NCBI RefSeq assembly: GCF_008386495.1
Contig: NZ_VTHJ01000048.1
Coordinates: 1-64,000, forward strand
Source of the DNA: Streptomyces tailanensis
GTDB taxonomy: Bacteria > Actinomycetota > Actinomycetes > Streptomycetales > Streptomycetaceae
Length of the DNA: 64,000 nt
Reading direction: 5' to 3'
The notes beneath the pieces were generated by a model. It did not search any database. It had not been told where the DNA came from and saw nothing but the letters and a program-made list of their open reading frames with translations. Position numbers and translations under genes: made by a program. Positions 17,482 to 26,106 of the stretch are shown one piece after another; position 1 is the first letter of the stretch, and each line of letters opens with the position of its first letter.

Positions 17482-18297
17482 CGGCATGGCGTCCTCCTCG
17501 CGCACGGGCACCGCACCTCCGATGAAGTCGCGCAGCGCCGGGCCGAGTTCGACCCGCGCCGGGAAGACGTCGGCGGCGGTGCGCCGGGCGAGGGCGGCGA
17601 CGTCGAAGGGCCGGTGGGCGGCCAGCAGCACGGCGTTGCCGAACCGCCGGCCGCGCAGCACCCCCGGCTCGGCGATCAGCACCAGCTCCTCGAACACCGC
17701 CCCGAACGTGGCCAGTTGGGACCGCAGAAACGCGAACGGCACGGCGTCGGCGAGGTTCGCGAGATAGACCCCGTCCGCGCGCAGCACCCGCTCGGCGGCC
17801 CGCGCGTACGTCAGGGTCGTCAGATGCGCCGGCACCCGCGAACCGCCGAAGACGTCCGCGACGAGCACATCGGCGGAGTCCGCGGGGGCGGCTTCGAGCC
17901 ATTCCCTGGCATCGGCGCCGTGCAACGCGATCCCGGCGTCGCCGGGCAGGGGCAGATGCTCGACGACGAGGTCCAGCAGCCCCCGGTCGTACTCGACGAC
18001 GTCCTGCCGCGACCCGGGCCGGGTGGCTGCCACATACCGGGGCAGGGTGAGCGCGCCCCCGCCGAGATGGAGCACATCGAGTGCCTGCTCCGGCTCCGCC
18101 ACGGTGTCCAGCACATGCCCGAGTCGCCGCGCGTACTCGAACTCCAGATGCGTGGGCGCGTCCAGATCGACGTACGACTGCGGCGCCCCGTCGACGGTCA
18201 GCAGCCAGGCCCGCTCCCGGTCGATGTCGGGCATGAGCTTGGCGGTTCCCTGATCGATGGTGCGGGAGACGGGTATGGGCTCGTTCACGGCTCCCAT
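17443..18297 (-). CDS. spermidine synthase-like / SAM-dependent methyltransferase-fold protein
   Basis: A 284-residue class-I methyltransferase-fold protein of the spermidine synthase superfamily. The nucleotide-binding glycine motif is in VLHLGGGALTLPRYV, followed by the acidic strand VVEYDRGLLDLV and the Asp strand DVLVADVFGGSRVP. Polyamine synthases carry a catalytic Asp followed by Thr/Ser-Asp; here the matching position reads ADVFGGS, so activity on putrescine is doubtful. The ATG is preceded by GGAG at ten bases; a GTG three codons later is possible. Its 3' end overlaps the convergent MFS gene by 39 bases. Confidence 0.82.
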   Translation of the reverse strand: MGAVNEPIPVSRTIDQGTAKLMPDIDRERAWLLTVDGAPQSYVDLDAPTHLEFEYARRLGHVLDTVAEPEQALDVLHLGGGALTLPRYVAATRPGSRQDVVEYDRGLLDLVVEHLPLPGDAGIALHGADAREWLEAAPADSADVLVADVFGGSRVPAHLTTLTYARAAERVLRADGVYLANLADAVPFAFLRSQLATFGAVFEELVLIAEPGVLRGRRFGNAVLLAAHRPFDVAALARRTAADVFPARVELGPALRDFIGGAVPVREEDAMPSPEPPDGAFGIG

Positions 18298-18326
18298 TCT
18301 GCCGGTGCTCCCTTGACCTGGGTGAC

Positions 18327-18372
18327 TGGCGCGGGGAACTGCGCGACCAGCCACAACCGGCCCGCAGTCCCC
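18327..18372 (+). repeat. dispersed intergenic palindromic repeat, copy 2
   Basis: Contains GCGCGGGGAACTGCGCGACC followed by AGCCACAACCGGCCCGCAG, matching the copies at 10239 and 50811 over most of its length. It lies between the spermidine-synthase-like gene and tuf3. Confidence 0.7.
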
Positions 18373-18389
18373 CACGCACACCAAACCCC

Positions 18390-19571
18390 CTACTGAACGG
18401 CCGTCACGGTCCCCGCCCCCACGGTCCGACCGCCCTCACGAATCGCGAACCCGAGACCAGGCTCCAACGGAACCTCACGCCCCAGCTCCACATTCATCGT
18501 GACCCGGTCGCCCGGCCTGGCGACACCGACCTCCCCGAGGTCGACGTCTCCGACCACATCCGCCGTACGGATGTAGAACTGGGGCCGATACCCGGTGGAC
18601 ACCGGAGTCGTACGCCCACCCTCACGGGCCGACAGCACATACACCTGCGCGGTGAAGTGCCGACTGGGCACCACGCTCCCGGGGGCGGCCACGACGTGCC
18701 CCCGCCGGACGGCGTCCCGCGGCACCCCACGCAGCAGCAACGCCACGTTGTCCCCGGCCTGCGCCTCCGACATCGGCTTGCCGAAGGTCTCCAGCCCGGT
18801 GACCACGGTCTCGACCTCCGTCCCGAGCACTTCGACACGGTCCCCCACCCTGATCATGCCCCGCTCGACGGCACCGGTGACGACGGTCCCCCGCCCGGTG
18901 ATGGTCAGCACGTTCTCGACCGACAACAGGAACGGCGCGTCCAGATACCGCTCCGGCATCGGAACGTACGTGTCCACCGCGTCCAGCAGCGCGTCGATCG
19001 ACGCCGTCCACCGCGGGTCTCCTTCGAGCGCCTTGAGCCCGGAGACCCGTACGACGGGTACGGAGTCACCCCCGTAGCCGTGCGAGGTGAGCAGCTCGCG
19101 GACCTCCAGCTCGACGAGGTCGATGAGCACGGTGTCCTCGCCGTCGTCGACGGCGTCGGCCTTGTTGAGAGCGACCACGATGTGGTTGACCCCCACCTGC
19201 CGGGCGAGCAGCACGTGCTCGGCGGTCTGCGGCATGATCCCGTCGAGCGCGGAGACGACGAGGATCGCCCCGTCGAGCTGCGCGGCCCCGGTGACCATGT
19301 TCTTGACGTAGTCGGCGTGGCCGGGCATGTCGACGTGCGCGTAGTGCCGGGTGTCGGTCTCGTACTCGACGTGCGCGATGTTGATGGTGATGCCGCGCGC
19401 CGCCTCCTCCGGGGCGCGGTCGATACGGTCGAACGGCACGAACGTGCCGGCCCCTCGCTCGGCGAGGACCTTGGTGATGGCGGCGGTCAGGGTGGTCTTA
19501 CCGTGGTCGACATGGCCCATCGTGCCGATGTTGAGATGCGGTTTCGTGCGGATGTAAGCCGTCTTGGACAT
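18390..19571 (-). CDS. tuf3: elongation factor Tu, divergent paralogue EF-Tu3
   Basis: A 393-residue translational GTPase delivering aminoacyl-tRNA to the ribosome. G1 GHVDHGKT is at 19-26, the switch-I RGITIN at 59-64, G3 DMPGH at 81-85 and G4 NKAD at 136-139; domains 2 and 3 are complete to the C-terminal GGRTVGAGTVT. The G3 motif reads DMPGH where major EF-Tu has DCPGH, removing the reactive cysteine next to the nucleotide site. Overall divergence from the housekeeping EF-Tu sequence and the lack of adjacent rpsL-rpsG-fusA genes identify the minor Streptomyces paralogue tuf3, reported to be under positive stringent control in S. coelicolor. GAGGT precedes the ATG. A long structured leader lies upstream. 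Confidence 0.93.
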   Translation of the reverse strand: MSKTAYIRTKPHLNIGTMGHVDHGKTTLTAAITKVLAERGAGTFVPFDRIDRAPEEAARGITINIAHVEYETDTRHYAHVDMPGHADYVKNMVTGAAQLDGAILVVSALDGIMPQTAEHVLLARQVGVNHIVVALNKADAVDDGEDTVLIDLVELEVRELLTSHGYGGDSVPVVRVSGLKALEGDPRWTASIDALLDAVDTYVPMPERYLDAPFLLSVENVLTITGRGTVVTGAVERGMIRVGDRVEVLGTEVETVVTGLETFGKPMSEAQAGDNVALLLRGVPRDAVRRGHVVAAPGSVVPSRHFTAQVYVLSAREGGRTTPVSTGYRPQFYIRTADVVGDVDLGEVGVARPGDRVTMNVELGREVPLEPGLGFAIREGGRTVGAGTVTAVQ

Positions 19572-20163
19572 GGCGATACCTCGAAGCCTCTTCGGCGCCT
19601 GTTCGGCGGTGCTGAGTGAGATGGCCCCGGCGGCGACTGCGGGCGCGGCCGGGACGGGGACCCCAAGGTCTTGCCGACCCTCCCCCTGCGGGGTCCGCCG
19701 GAATCTCCGGGAAGGGTCAGCTTCGGGCGCCGTCTGCGGCGGCCACGACGATCAGAAGGGCAGCCTTCGGGGCATCCGCGACTACCGCGGATGCTGCGAG
19801 AACGAAGGCGTGCCGGAACATGAGGTCGATCATCGTCGACGCGTCGGCGCACGTCGAATGGTTTTCGGCACGGGCGGGTCCAGAGGTGTGGAAGGGGTGC
19901 TGGACGCCCTTCGAGGTTCCGCGGGTACGCCGGCCTCTCGCGGGCCGAAGGAGAGATGCTTCACAGGACGGCGTACGGGATGAACGGTGCCGCGGTGGCG
20001 CCCGTGTTCCGGAAGACGCAGGCGGCAAGGGTGTGCGGTGCGTGTGCGATGCCCGCCGGAGCACGTCGGCGCCGAGCGGGGCAAGGCAGGAGTTCCGCAT
20101 GCTGTGACGCCGGTGAGACGTTCCGTACGGCGTACGCACACATCGGTCGGTTACCGTCGTCGA
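19572..20163 (-). promoter_or_regulatory. long tuf3 upstream region with stable hairpins, no gene seen
   Basis: This 592-base gap separates divergent tuf3 and the TVP38-like gene. A perfect nine-base-pair hairpin (19772-19780 with 19786-19794, five-base loop) lies about 200 bases before tuf3. A smaller GAAGG/CCTTC hairpin sits beside it, and GGACCCC/GGGGTCC arms enclose a GGTC/GACC stem nearer the gene, so a tuf3 transcript starting upstream would be strongly folded. A 38-codon minus-strand frame (start at 19833, stop at 19717) has no ribosome binding site. No tRNA or other gene is visible. Confidence 0.45.
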
Positions 20164-20952
20164 ATGCTCGATGCCACCACCCGCTCTGGGGGCACCGCCA
20201 CGGCCCTTCCCCGGCCCGCAACCACGGAGCTCGCCGTCGCCACACCGGTCGCCGTCGCCGCGCCAACCGTTCCGCTGGGCCGCGCCGCCCGCTGGGGCAG
20301 AGTGCTGCTGTCTCCGTGGGCGCGGTTCTCGCTGCTCGTGGCGTTGCTCGTGGGTGCGGTGTCGACCGTGCTGCTGTTCGAGCCGCAGCGGCTGCTGGCG
20401 AACGGCTGGCCGCCCCAGCTGAACGGCGCCGCGGCGGCCGTGGTGTTCGCGGTGGCGTACGGGCTGTGCACGGTCGCGTTCGTGCCCCGGCCGATCCTCA
20501 ACCTCGCGGCGGGCGCCCTTTTCGGCTCCCAGCTGGGCCTGGCCTCCGCACTCACGGGCACGGTCCTCGGGGCCGGCATCGCCTTCGGCCTGGGCCGGAT
20601 GCTCGGCCAGGACGCCCTCCGCCCCCTCCTCCGCCACCGCTGGCTGAAGTCGGCGGACGGTCAGCTCAGCCGCCACGGCTTCCGCTCGATGCTGGCGGCC
20701 CGGCTTTTCCCCGGAGTGCCGTTCTGGGCGGCGAACTACTGCGCGTCCGTCTCCTGCATGGGCTGTCTGCCGTTCCTCCTCGCCACCGCTCTGGGCTCCA
20801 TCCCGAACACCGCCGCCTACGTCGTCGCCGGCGCCCGCGCCTCTTCCCCGACCTCACCGGCCTTCCTCATCGCCATGGCGGCCATCGCGATACCGGCCCT
20901 GATCGGCGCGGCCATCGCCTGGCGCAAGCGCCACCACTTGCGAGCCCGCTGA
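20164..20952 (+). CDS. TVP38/TMEM64 family (DedA-related) membrane protein
   Basis: A 262-residue inner-membrane protein of the VTT/SNARE-associated domain family. After about 40 disordered Ala/Pro/Thr-rich residues come membrane helices around FSLLVALLVGAVSTVLLF and VVFAVAYGLCTVAFVP. The VTT core follows: PILNLAAGALFGSQLG, FGLGRMLGQDALRPLL and MLAARLFPGVPFWAANY. The family acts in lipid scrambling or undecaprenyl carrier recycling. A TACCGT sequence six bases before the ATG could be a -10 element for a leaderless message, but there is no clear -35. It is the second DedA-superfamily gene in the window. Confidence 0.87.
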   Translation: MLDATTRSGGTATALPRPATTELAVATPVAVAAPTVPLGRAARWGRVLLSPWARFSLLVALLVGAVSTVLLFEPQRLLANGWPPQLNGAAAAVVFAVAYGLCTVAFVPRPILNLAAGALFGSQLGLASALTGTVLGAGIAFGLGRMLGQDALRPLLRHRWLKSADGQLSRHGFRSMLAARLFPGVPFWAANYCASVSCMGCLPFLLATALGSIPNTAAYVVAGARASSPTSPAFLIAMAAIAIPALIGAAIAWRKRHHLRAR

Positions 20953-21032
20953 TCGGTCGGCCGCGTGTCCACGTAGAGCTGCGGGCAGTCGTGCCGCTGG
21001 GGCGGCACGCGTGGGGCGCAGCGACCCCCCTC

Positions 21033-22202
21033 TCACATCGCCTCGACCACCATCGCGTTGGCCAATCCGCCCGCCTCGCACATCGTCTGCAACCCGAACC
21101 GTGCGCCCCGCGCCCGCATCGCATGCACCAGCGTCGTCGTCAGCCTCGTCCCGCTGGCCCCGAGCGGATGCCCCAGAGCGATCGCGCCCCCATGGACGTT
21201 GACCTTGGCCAGGTCGGCACCGGTCTCCTGCTGCCAGGCCAGAACAACACTGGCGAACGCCTCATTGACCTCGAACAGGTCGATGTCGTCGATGGTCAGT
21301 CCCGCCCTGCGGAGCACCTTCTCGGTGGCCGGCACCACCCCCGTGAGCATCAGCACCGGATCGGAGCCGGTGACGGCGAACGCGTGCAGCCGGGCGAGCG
21401 GACGCAGCCCGAGCCGGGCGGCGGTCTCGCCGGAGGCGATGAGCACGGCCGAGGCGCCGTCGTTGACCGGGCTCGCGTTGCCCGCGGTGACGTTCCATTC
21501 GATCTGCGGGAAGCGCTCGCCGAAGCCGGGGTCGTAGTAGGCGGGCTTGAGCCCGGCGAGGATCTCGGGGGCGCTGCCGGGCCGCACGCACTCGTCGCGC
21601 GTCACCCCGTCCAGCGGCGCGACCTCGGCGTCGAAGAGACCGCTCTCCCAGGCCTCGGCGGCCTTCCGGTGGGAGGACACCGCGAAGGCGTCCATCGCCT
21701 GACGCGAGATCGACCACTTGGCGGCGATCAGCTCGGCGCTGATGCCCTGCGGGACGAGCCCGTCGGGGAAGCGCGCGGCGACACCGGGGCCGAACGGGTC
21801 CTTGCCCTCGGGCACGTTGGACCACATCGGCACCCGGCTCATCGACTCCACCCCGCAGGCGACGACCAGGTCGTACGCCCCCGACATGACGCCCTGGGCG
21901 GCGAAGTGCACGGCCTGCTGGGAGGAGCCGCACTGGCGGTCGACCGTGGTCGCGGGCACCGTCTCCGGGAAGCCCGCCGAGAGCACGGCGTAGCGGGTGG
22001 TGTTCATGGCCTGCTCGCCCACCTGGTCGACGGTGCCGCCGATGACGTCGTCGACGAGCGCCGGGTCGATGCCCGAGCGGTCGACGAGGGTGCGCAGGGT
22101 GTGGGCGAGGATTTCGACGGGGTGGACGTGGGCGAGGGCTCCGTTCGGTTTGCCCTTGCCGATGGGGGTGCGTACGGCTTCGACGACGACTGCGTCACGC
22201 AT
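21033..22202 (-). CDS. acetyl-CoA acyltransferase (thiolase, FadA/AtoB type)
   Basis: A 389-residue thiolase catalysing Claisen condensation or cleavage of 3-ketoacyl-CoA, as in beta-oxidation. The nucleophilic cysteine is at 91 in TVDRQCGSSQQAVHF. The NEAFA motif, the catalytic His segment GGAIALGHPLGASG and the C-terminal Cys loop TMCEAGGLANA are present; the last usually reads CxGGG, so one glycine is replaced by Ala here. The ATG follows GGAGG at seven bases. It is divergent from an HxlR regulator over a perfect inverted repeat and is a likely target. No other beta-oxidation genes are adjacent. Confidence 0.92.
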   Translation of the reverse strand: MRDAVVVEAVRTPIGKGKPNGALAHVHPVEILAHTLRTLVDRSGIDPALVDDVIGGTVDQVGEQAMNTTRYAVLSAGFPETVPATTVDRQCGSSQQAVHFAAQGVMSGAYDLVVACGVESMSRVPMWSNVPEGKDPFGPGVAARFPDGLVPQGISAELIAAKWSISRQAMDAFAVSSHRKAAEAWESGLFDAEVAPLDGVTRDECVRPGSAPEILAGLKPAYYDPGFGERFPQIEWNVTAGNASPVNDGASAVLIASGETAARLGLRPLARLHAFAVTGSDPVLMLTGVVPATEKVLRRAGLTIDDIDLFEVNEAFASVVLAWQQETGADLAKVNVHGGAIALGHPLGASGTRLTTTLVHAMRARGARFGLQTMCEAGGLANAMVVEAM

Positions 22203-22258
22203 GGGCGGTCCTCCACGACTACCAGGCGACTATGAGGCGACTACCAGCGAGTAGGAAA

Positions 22259-22289
22259 TTCCAACTCACCATAACTCCGTGAGTTGGAA
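22259..22289. promoter_or_regulatory. perfect inverted repeat operator between thiolase and HxlR genes
   Basis: TTCCAACTCAC (22259-22269) and GTGAGTTGGAA (22279-22289) are perfect 11-base arms around a nine-base spacer. The right arm covers the -35 region of the HxlR promoter (TAGACT -10 at 22305-22310) and the left arm lies 57 bases before the thiolase start. HxlR-type winged-helix dimers bind such dyads, so autoregulation and control of the thiolase are likely. Confidence 0.75.
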
Positions 22290-22316
22290 AAGCAAACCCT
22301 CCCCTAGACTGGGCTC

Positions 22317-22787
22317 ATGCCCGCCTCCGGAGATCCACGCCCCTGTTCCATCGCCGACGCCCTGGCGATCGTCGGCGAGAAGTACTCCCTGCTGGTCCTG
22401 CGCGAGGTCTGCCTCGGCAACGGCCGCTTCGAGCAGTTGGTCCGCAACATCGGAGCCCCGCGCGACGTGCTGGCCACCCGACTGCGGCGCCTGGTCGACG
22501 CCGGCATCCTGCAGAAGCACGTCTACAGCGAGCGCCCCCAGCGCTTCGAGTACCGGCCGACACCGGCGGGCCTCGAACTGGAGCCGGTCCTGATGACGCT
22601 CATGGCATGGGGCGACCGCCATCTCCGTAAAGACGACGATCGCCCCATGGTGATCGAGCACATCTGCGGCAACGAACTGATCCCGACGGTCACCTGCACG
22701 GCCTGCGGCGGCGAAGTCCGCCACGAGGACCTGATGGCCCACCCGCAGGCCCCGGGCTGGTCGGTGGCAGGCCCGACGGCGGCGTAA
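22317..22787 (+). CDS. HxlR family transcriptional regulator
   Basis: A 156-residue winged-helix regulator of the HxlR family. The opening PCSIADALAIVGEKYSLLVL, the helix-turn-helix RFEQLVRNIGAPRDVLATRL and the wing YSERPQRFEYRPTPAGLEL are diagnostic. An extra C-terminal segment carries CTACGGEV with two cysteines two residues apart, a possible small metal or redox site found in some members. TAGACT ends seven bases before the A of the ATG, implying a leaderless mRNA. The divergent thiolase and the 11-bp dyad suggest it senses an acyl or aromatic metabolite, which is inference. Confidence 0.9.
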   Translation: MPASGDPRPCSIADALAIVGEKYSLLVLREVCLGNGRFEQLVRNIGAPRDVLATRLRRLVDAGILQKHVYSERPQRFEYRPTPAGLELEPVLMTLMAWGDRHLRKDDDRPMVIEHICGNELIPTVTCTACGGEVRHEDLMAHPQAPGWSVAGPTAA

Positions 22788-22848
22788 AACCAAGGGGTCA
22801 CGCCACAGCTCCCCCCGAGCTCCGAGGCGCCCGGAGTACGGCCCCTGA

Positions 22849-23562
22849 TCAATTCCCCTTGTAGACGTTCAACCGCCCGCACATCCCGAACTTGCCGTAC
22901 GCGGACGGCTCTTCAGCCCGTACGACCGCGTCGGCGAGGTGAGACAGATCCCCCCGCTCCAGCCGCTCCAACTGCTCCCCCGTGGCCGCGGCAGCGGCCC
23001 GCGCCCCCCGCTCCCACCGCCCCCGCCACTCCGCGAGCCGGGGCCGTACGAGCGCCGCGGCGGCCCTATGGAACGCGGCAAGCGGCTCGGGCCCGGACGC
23101 ATCCCGCAGCACCCGGTACCCCTCCAGCGCGAGGTCCCGCCGTGCCCGGGCCACCCGCTCCTGCTCCTCCTCCGGCGCGTCCACCGGAATGCGGGTGGCG
23201 GCGGCGTACGTCTCCGGGTCGGTCAGATACTCGGGCGGCAGGGTGAGCACCGCGTCACCGGCCTCTGGCAGCCCGCTGTTCTGCATGAGGACGGTGATGC
23301 GCAGATCGTCCTCGTTGACCAGCCGATGGATGGTGCCCGGCGTGAACCAGGCGACCGTCCCGGGCGACAGCGGGGTGACCTCGTACCCGGAGGCCGTCAG
23401 CGTCTGCACCGCGCCGCGCCCGCCGGTGACGACATACGCCTCCGAACAGGTCAGATGCATATGGGGAGTTCCGCCGCACATCCCGTCCGCGGCGGGCCAG
23501 TCGTAGACGGACAGGTGCGAAATCGCGACCCCGCCCGGCAGTCCCTCGTACGCGCTCACCAC
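22849..23562 (-). CDS. cupin domain protein, third gene of a carbohydrate operon
   Basis: A 237-residue protein with an N-terminal cupin barrel (GTPHMHLTCSEAYVVTGGRG and later FTPGTIHRLVNED), carrying the His/Glu metal-ligand pattern H-x-H...E and a later His. Residues about 125-237 form a charged helical tail. Such proteins can be sugar isomerases or epimerase-like enzymes. It overlaps the upstream PmoA-like gene by seven bases and is the last gene of the oxidoreductase/PmoA/cupin operon, so a role in carbohydrate turnover is likely. Exact reaction unknown. Confidence 0.8.
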   Translation of the reverse strand: MVSAYEGLPGGVAISHLSVYDWPAADGMCGGTPHMHLTCSEAYVVTGGRGAVQTLTASGYEVTPLSPGTVAWFTPGTIHRLVNEDDLRITVLMQNSGLPEAGDAVLTLPPEYLTDPETYAAATRIPVDAPEEEQERVARARRDLALEGYRVLRDASGPEPLAAFHRAAAALVRPRLAEWRGRWERGARAAAAATGEQLERLERGDLSHLADAVVRAEEPSAYGKFGMCGRLNVYKGN

Positions 23563-24491
23563 GGGTGCACCTCCAGGTACTTGGCGATCTCCTCCCGCTC
23601 CCAGACCCCGTCCGCCACGACGACCCGGTACCGGCGGGTGAGCGTGTCGCCGGGGGCCAGCTCCAGTTCCTCGTAGAACGCCCAGGAGGGCGCGACCGCG
23701 GCGAACGGCTCGCTGCGGACGAACCAGTGGGCGGGATGGGCGCCCTGAACGCCCTCGTGGTCGTTCTCGGGCGCGTGCGCGAAGACGAGCGTGGCGTGGC
23801 CGTCGGTGCCGTCGTGCTCGCCCGAGTACGCCAGCCAGGGCGCCTGCTCGCCCATCAGCTCCGGGCCCTCGGAGTCCGGCCCGATGATCCGGCCGTCCCG
23901 GAAGGCACGCGGGCCGCGCCAGAACAGGCCCGTGTAGCCCGCCATCTCACGCCCGGCGGTGGTCGGACTGCCGAACAGCAGCGGCTCGTCGCGGCGGTTG
24001 GTGATCGAGCTCGTCCAGGTCAGCGCCCAGGAACCCGTCGCCGTGTCGAGGTCGTGGACCTCGATACGCCGCTCCTCGTCGGCCCACAGCTCACCGGTGT
24101 ACGGGTGCCAGGTCAGCCGCTCGGCGATCACGACCCGTTCGCCGTCCGAGACGACCTCGTCAAACTTGACGTGCGCCATCGAGCCGACGCGCTCGGGGAT
24201 CGCGAGGTAACCCTCGCCGTGCACATACGAGTTGCCGCCCCACAGGTTCTGCCCCGACAGATGCGAGGCGGTCAGCTGCAGGCCCTTGTGCCAGCGGTGG
24301 TCGTTGGGCCGGTAGTCCGTGACGACGTCGCCGGCAAGGGTCCGGATCGGATGCAGATACGGCTTCGGGGCCTCCCAGGCCGCCTCCGGCCGGTACACGT
24401 AGCTGAACAGCTCGACGCCGGTGGTGGGTTCGGTGACCGTGATCCGGTCGCCGTGGGCGTGGACGACACGCAGCCCGTCGTGGAAGGTCAT
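23556..24491 (-). CDS. PmoA family protein (DUF6807)
   Basis: A 311-residue protein of the PmoA/DUF6807 family, found in sugar-catabolic operons beside Gfo/Idh oxidoreductases. Conserved stretches include YRPEAAWEAPKPYLHPIRT, the His-rich DHRWHKGLQL, and GGREMAG-like SPTTAGREMAGYTGLF. The fold is probably a beta-sandwich resembling galactose mutarotase. It overlaps the upstream oxidoreductase by four bases and the downstream cupin by seven, so the three are translationally coupled. No enzymatic activity is firmly established for the family. Confidence 0.85.
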   Translation of the reverse strand: MTFHDGLRVVHAHGDRITVTEPTTGVELFSYVYRPEAAWEAPKPYLHPIRTLAGDVVTDYRPNDHRWHKGLQLTASHLSGQNLWGGNSYVHGEGYLAIPERVGSMAHVKFDEVVSDGERVVIAERLTWHPYTGELWADEERRIEVHDLDTATGSWALTWTSSITNRRDEPLLFGSPTTAGREMAGYTGLFWRGPRAFRDGRIIGPDSEGPELMGEQAPWLAYSGEHDGTDGHATLVFAHAPENDHEGVQGAHPAHWFVRSEPFAAVAPSWAFYEELELAPGDTLTRRYRVVVADGVWEREEIAKYLEVHPW

Positions 24492-25705
24492 GCGGGGATC
24501 TCCTCACTTGTGCCGGCGGAAGCCTGGGCGGGGACAGGCGCCCAGCCGGGGGCGCCGCCGTGCATGGCCGTGTAGTACGGGTCCCCGGGTCCGATCTCCC
24601 CACGCCGTACGGTCGTGTCGGTGAACGCCGACTTGTACAGGGCGGCGATCAGCTCCAGGCTCGTACGCCCGTCGGCGCCGCTGCTGCGAGGACGCTGGCC
24701 CGCGCGCATGCTCGCCACCAGTTCGCGCAGCTGCGCCAGGTGCGAGCTCGGCACGTCCGCGCCGAAGTCCCGCCAGGCCGCCGCGTCGGCGTCCGGGGTG
24801 GCCGGGGCGGGGGTGATCGACCAGTTGGCGTTGGAGTGGCCGTACAGATGGGTGAGTTCGACGGTGGCGCGCTCGCAGTCGATGCGGATACGGCTGACCT
24901 CGTGAGGGCTGAGGACGCTGTTGACGACGGTGGCCAGCGCGCCGTTCTCGAAGCGGACGAGGGCGGTCGAGACGTCCTCTGTCTCCACGTCGTGGACCAG
25001 GCGCCCGGCCATGGCCCGCACCTCGCTCCACGGGCCCAGCAGATCGAGCAGGAGGTCCATCTGGTGGATGCCGTGGCCCATGGCGGGCCCGCCGCCCTCG
25101 GTGTGCCAGCGGCCGCGCCAGGGCACGGCGTAGTAGGCGGTGTCCCGGTACCAGGTGGTCTGGCAGTGGGCCACGAGCGGACGCCCCAGGGTCCGCTCGG
25201 CGATCAGCCGCCGTACATGCCGCGAACCGGAACCGAACCGGTGCTGGAAGACGATCGAGGCGTACGGCCCGCCGGTCTCCGTACCCTCCTCCGCCTCGAC
25301 GGCGTCGAAGTCGGCGAGCGTAGGCACCGGCGGCTTCTCGCACCACACCCAGGCGCCGGCCCGCAGGGCGGCGATCGTCTGGTCGCGGTGCAGGGTGGGC
25401 GGGGTGCAGATGCTGACCAGGTCGGGGCGCTGCTCGGCCAGCATGCGGTCCGGATCGGTGTAGCCGTGCGGGATGCCGTGCTCCGCGCAGAACCGCTTCA
25501 CCGCGTCGGCGTCGATGTCCACCGCCGCGACGACCTCGGTCTCGCCCTCCTCGGCGAGCTGTGCGAGCGCCGGCAGATGGGAGCCGCCGCCGATGGCGCC
25601 GATGCCGACGATCGCGGCGCGGACGCGGCGGCCGGTCAGCGGGGTCGGAGGGCGGTTGGCCGGGTGGTCCGGAGCCGGGCTCGGGTCGTTGCTGGCTGTG
25701 GGCAT
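24488..25705 (-). CDS. Gfo/Idh/MocA family oxidoreductase
   Basis: A 405-residue NAD(P)-dependent sugar or inositol dehydrogenase. The Rossmann motif is AIVGIGAIGGGSHLPAL near residues 31-47, the family Lys is in WCEKPPVPT, and the later catalytic His is in MGHGIHQMDLLLDLLG. The N-terminal 28 residues are a Pro-rich extension. I take the ATG; an in-frame GTG five codons upstream overlaps the GGAG motif, so the start is uncertain. It heads the operon oxidoreductase-PmoA-cupin. An AAGCGCTT palindrome about 90 bases upstream suggests LacI-family repression and carbohydrate induction. Substrate unknown. Confidence 0.87.
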   Translation of the reverse strand: MPTASNDPSPAPDHPANRPPTPLTGRRVRAAIVGIGAIGGGSHLPALAQLAEEGETEVVAAVDIDADAVKRFCAEHGIPHGYTDPDRMLAEQRPDLVSICTPPTLHRDQTIAALRAGAWVWCEKPPVPTLADFDAVEAEEGTETGGPYASIVFQHRFGSGSRHVRRLIAERTLGRPLVAHCQTTWYRDTAYYAVPWRGRWHTEGGGPAMGHGIHQMDLLLDLLGPWSEVRAMAGRLVHDVETEDVSTALVRFENGALATVVNSVLSPHEVSRIRIDCERATVELTHLYGHSNANWSITPAPATPDADAAAWRDFGADVPSSHLAQLRELVASMRAGQRPRSSGADGRTSLELIAALYKSAFTDTTVRRGEIGPGDPYYTAMHGGAPGWAPVPAQASAGTSEEIPA

Positions 25706-25796
25706 GGACGTGATCAGCACTCCATCGAACGTGACGTCGGACGTCGGCCAACGCCTGGTGGCCAGGGGCTCCGGCGGAACGGCGACCCTCGCAACG

Positions 25797-25808
25797 GCAA
25801 GCGCTTTC
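25797..25808. promoter_or_regulatory. LacI-family operator-like site
   Basis: GCAAGCGCTTTC contains the perfect palindrome AAGCGCTT (25799-25806) with one mismatch in the extended 12-mer. LacI/CcpA-family repressors recognise exactly this kind of CG-centred site. It is about 92 bases upstream of the oxidoreductase ATG, in the expected promoter region of the three-gene operon; no lacI-type gene lies in the window. Confidence 0.6.
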
Positions 25809-26106
25809 CCTCGCCAGCAACGTATGTGCGGACATAGTGACTGGTCAACACCATGGATTCGGCCGTTCCACCCCTCGGAACACCCCGGCCGCTCCCCTTC
25901 CCCGCGCGGCCCTCGACCACCCCCCGCGCGTCCCCCACTCGGCCCTGCGAAACCCCTGTGTCAGCCCTGTCACCAAGGGGCGCTAGGCTGCCTCCAGCAC
26001 CTCTGATCACCCGCGCCCGCACGGCCGTTCGACGGCTCTTCTCTTCCGCGGCGCGGGCACGTCATCCGTCGGCTCTCAACGATCAGCGCTTGGACCACGT
26101 AACTTC

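Noticed and set aside
19717..19833. 38-codon minus-strand frame in the tuf3 upstream region as a leader peptide
   Set aside because: The peptide is not obviously enriched in a single regulatory amino acid, and no ribosome binding site precedes its ATG.
19956..22235. 759-codon plus-strand frame opposite the thiolase
   Set aside because: Pro/Arg-rich shadow; the thiolase motifs on the minus strand are complete.
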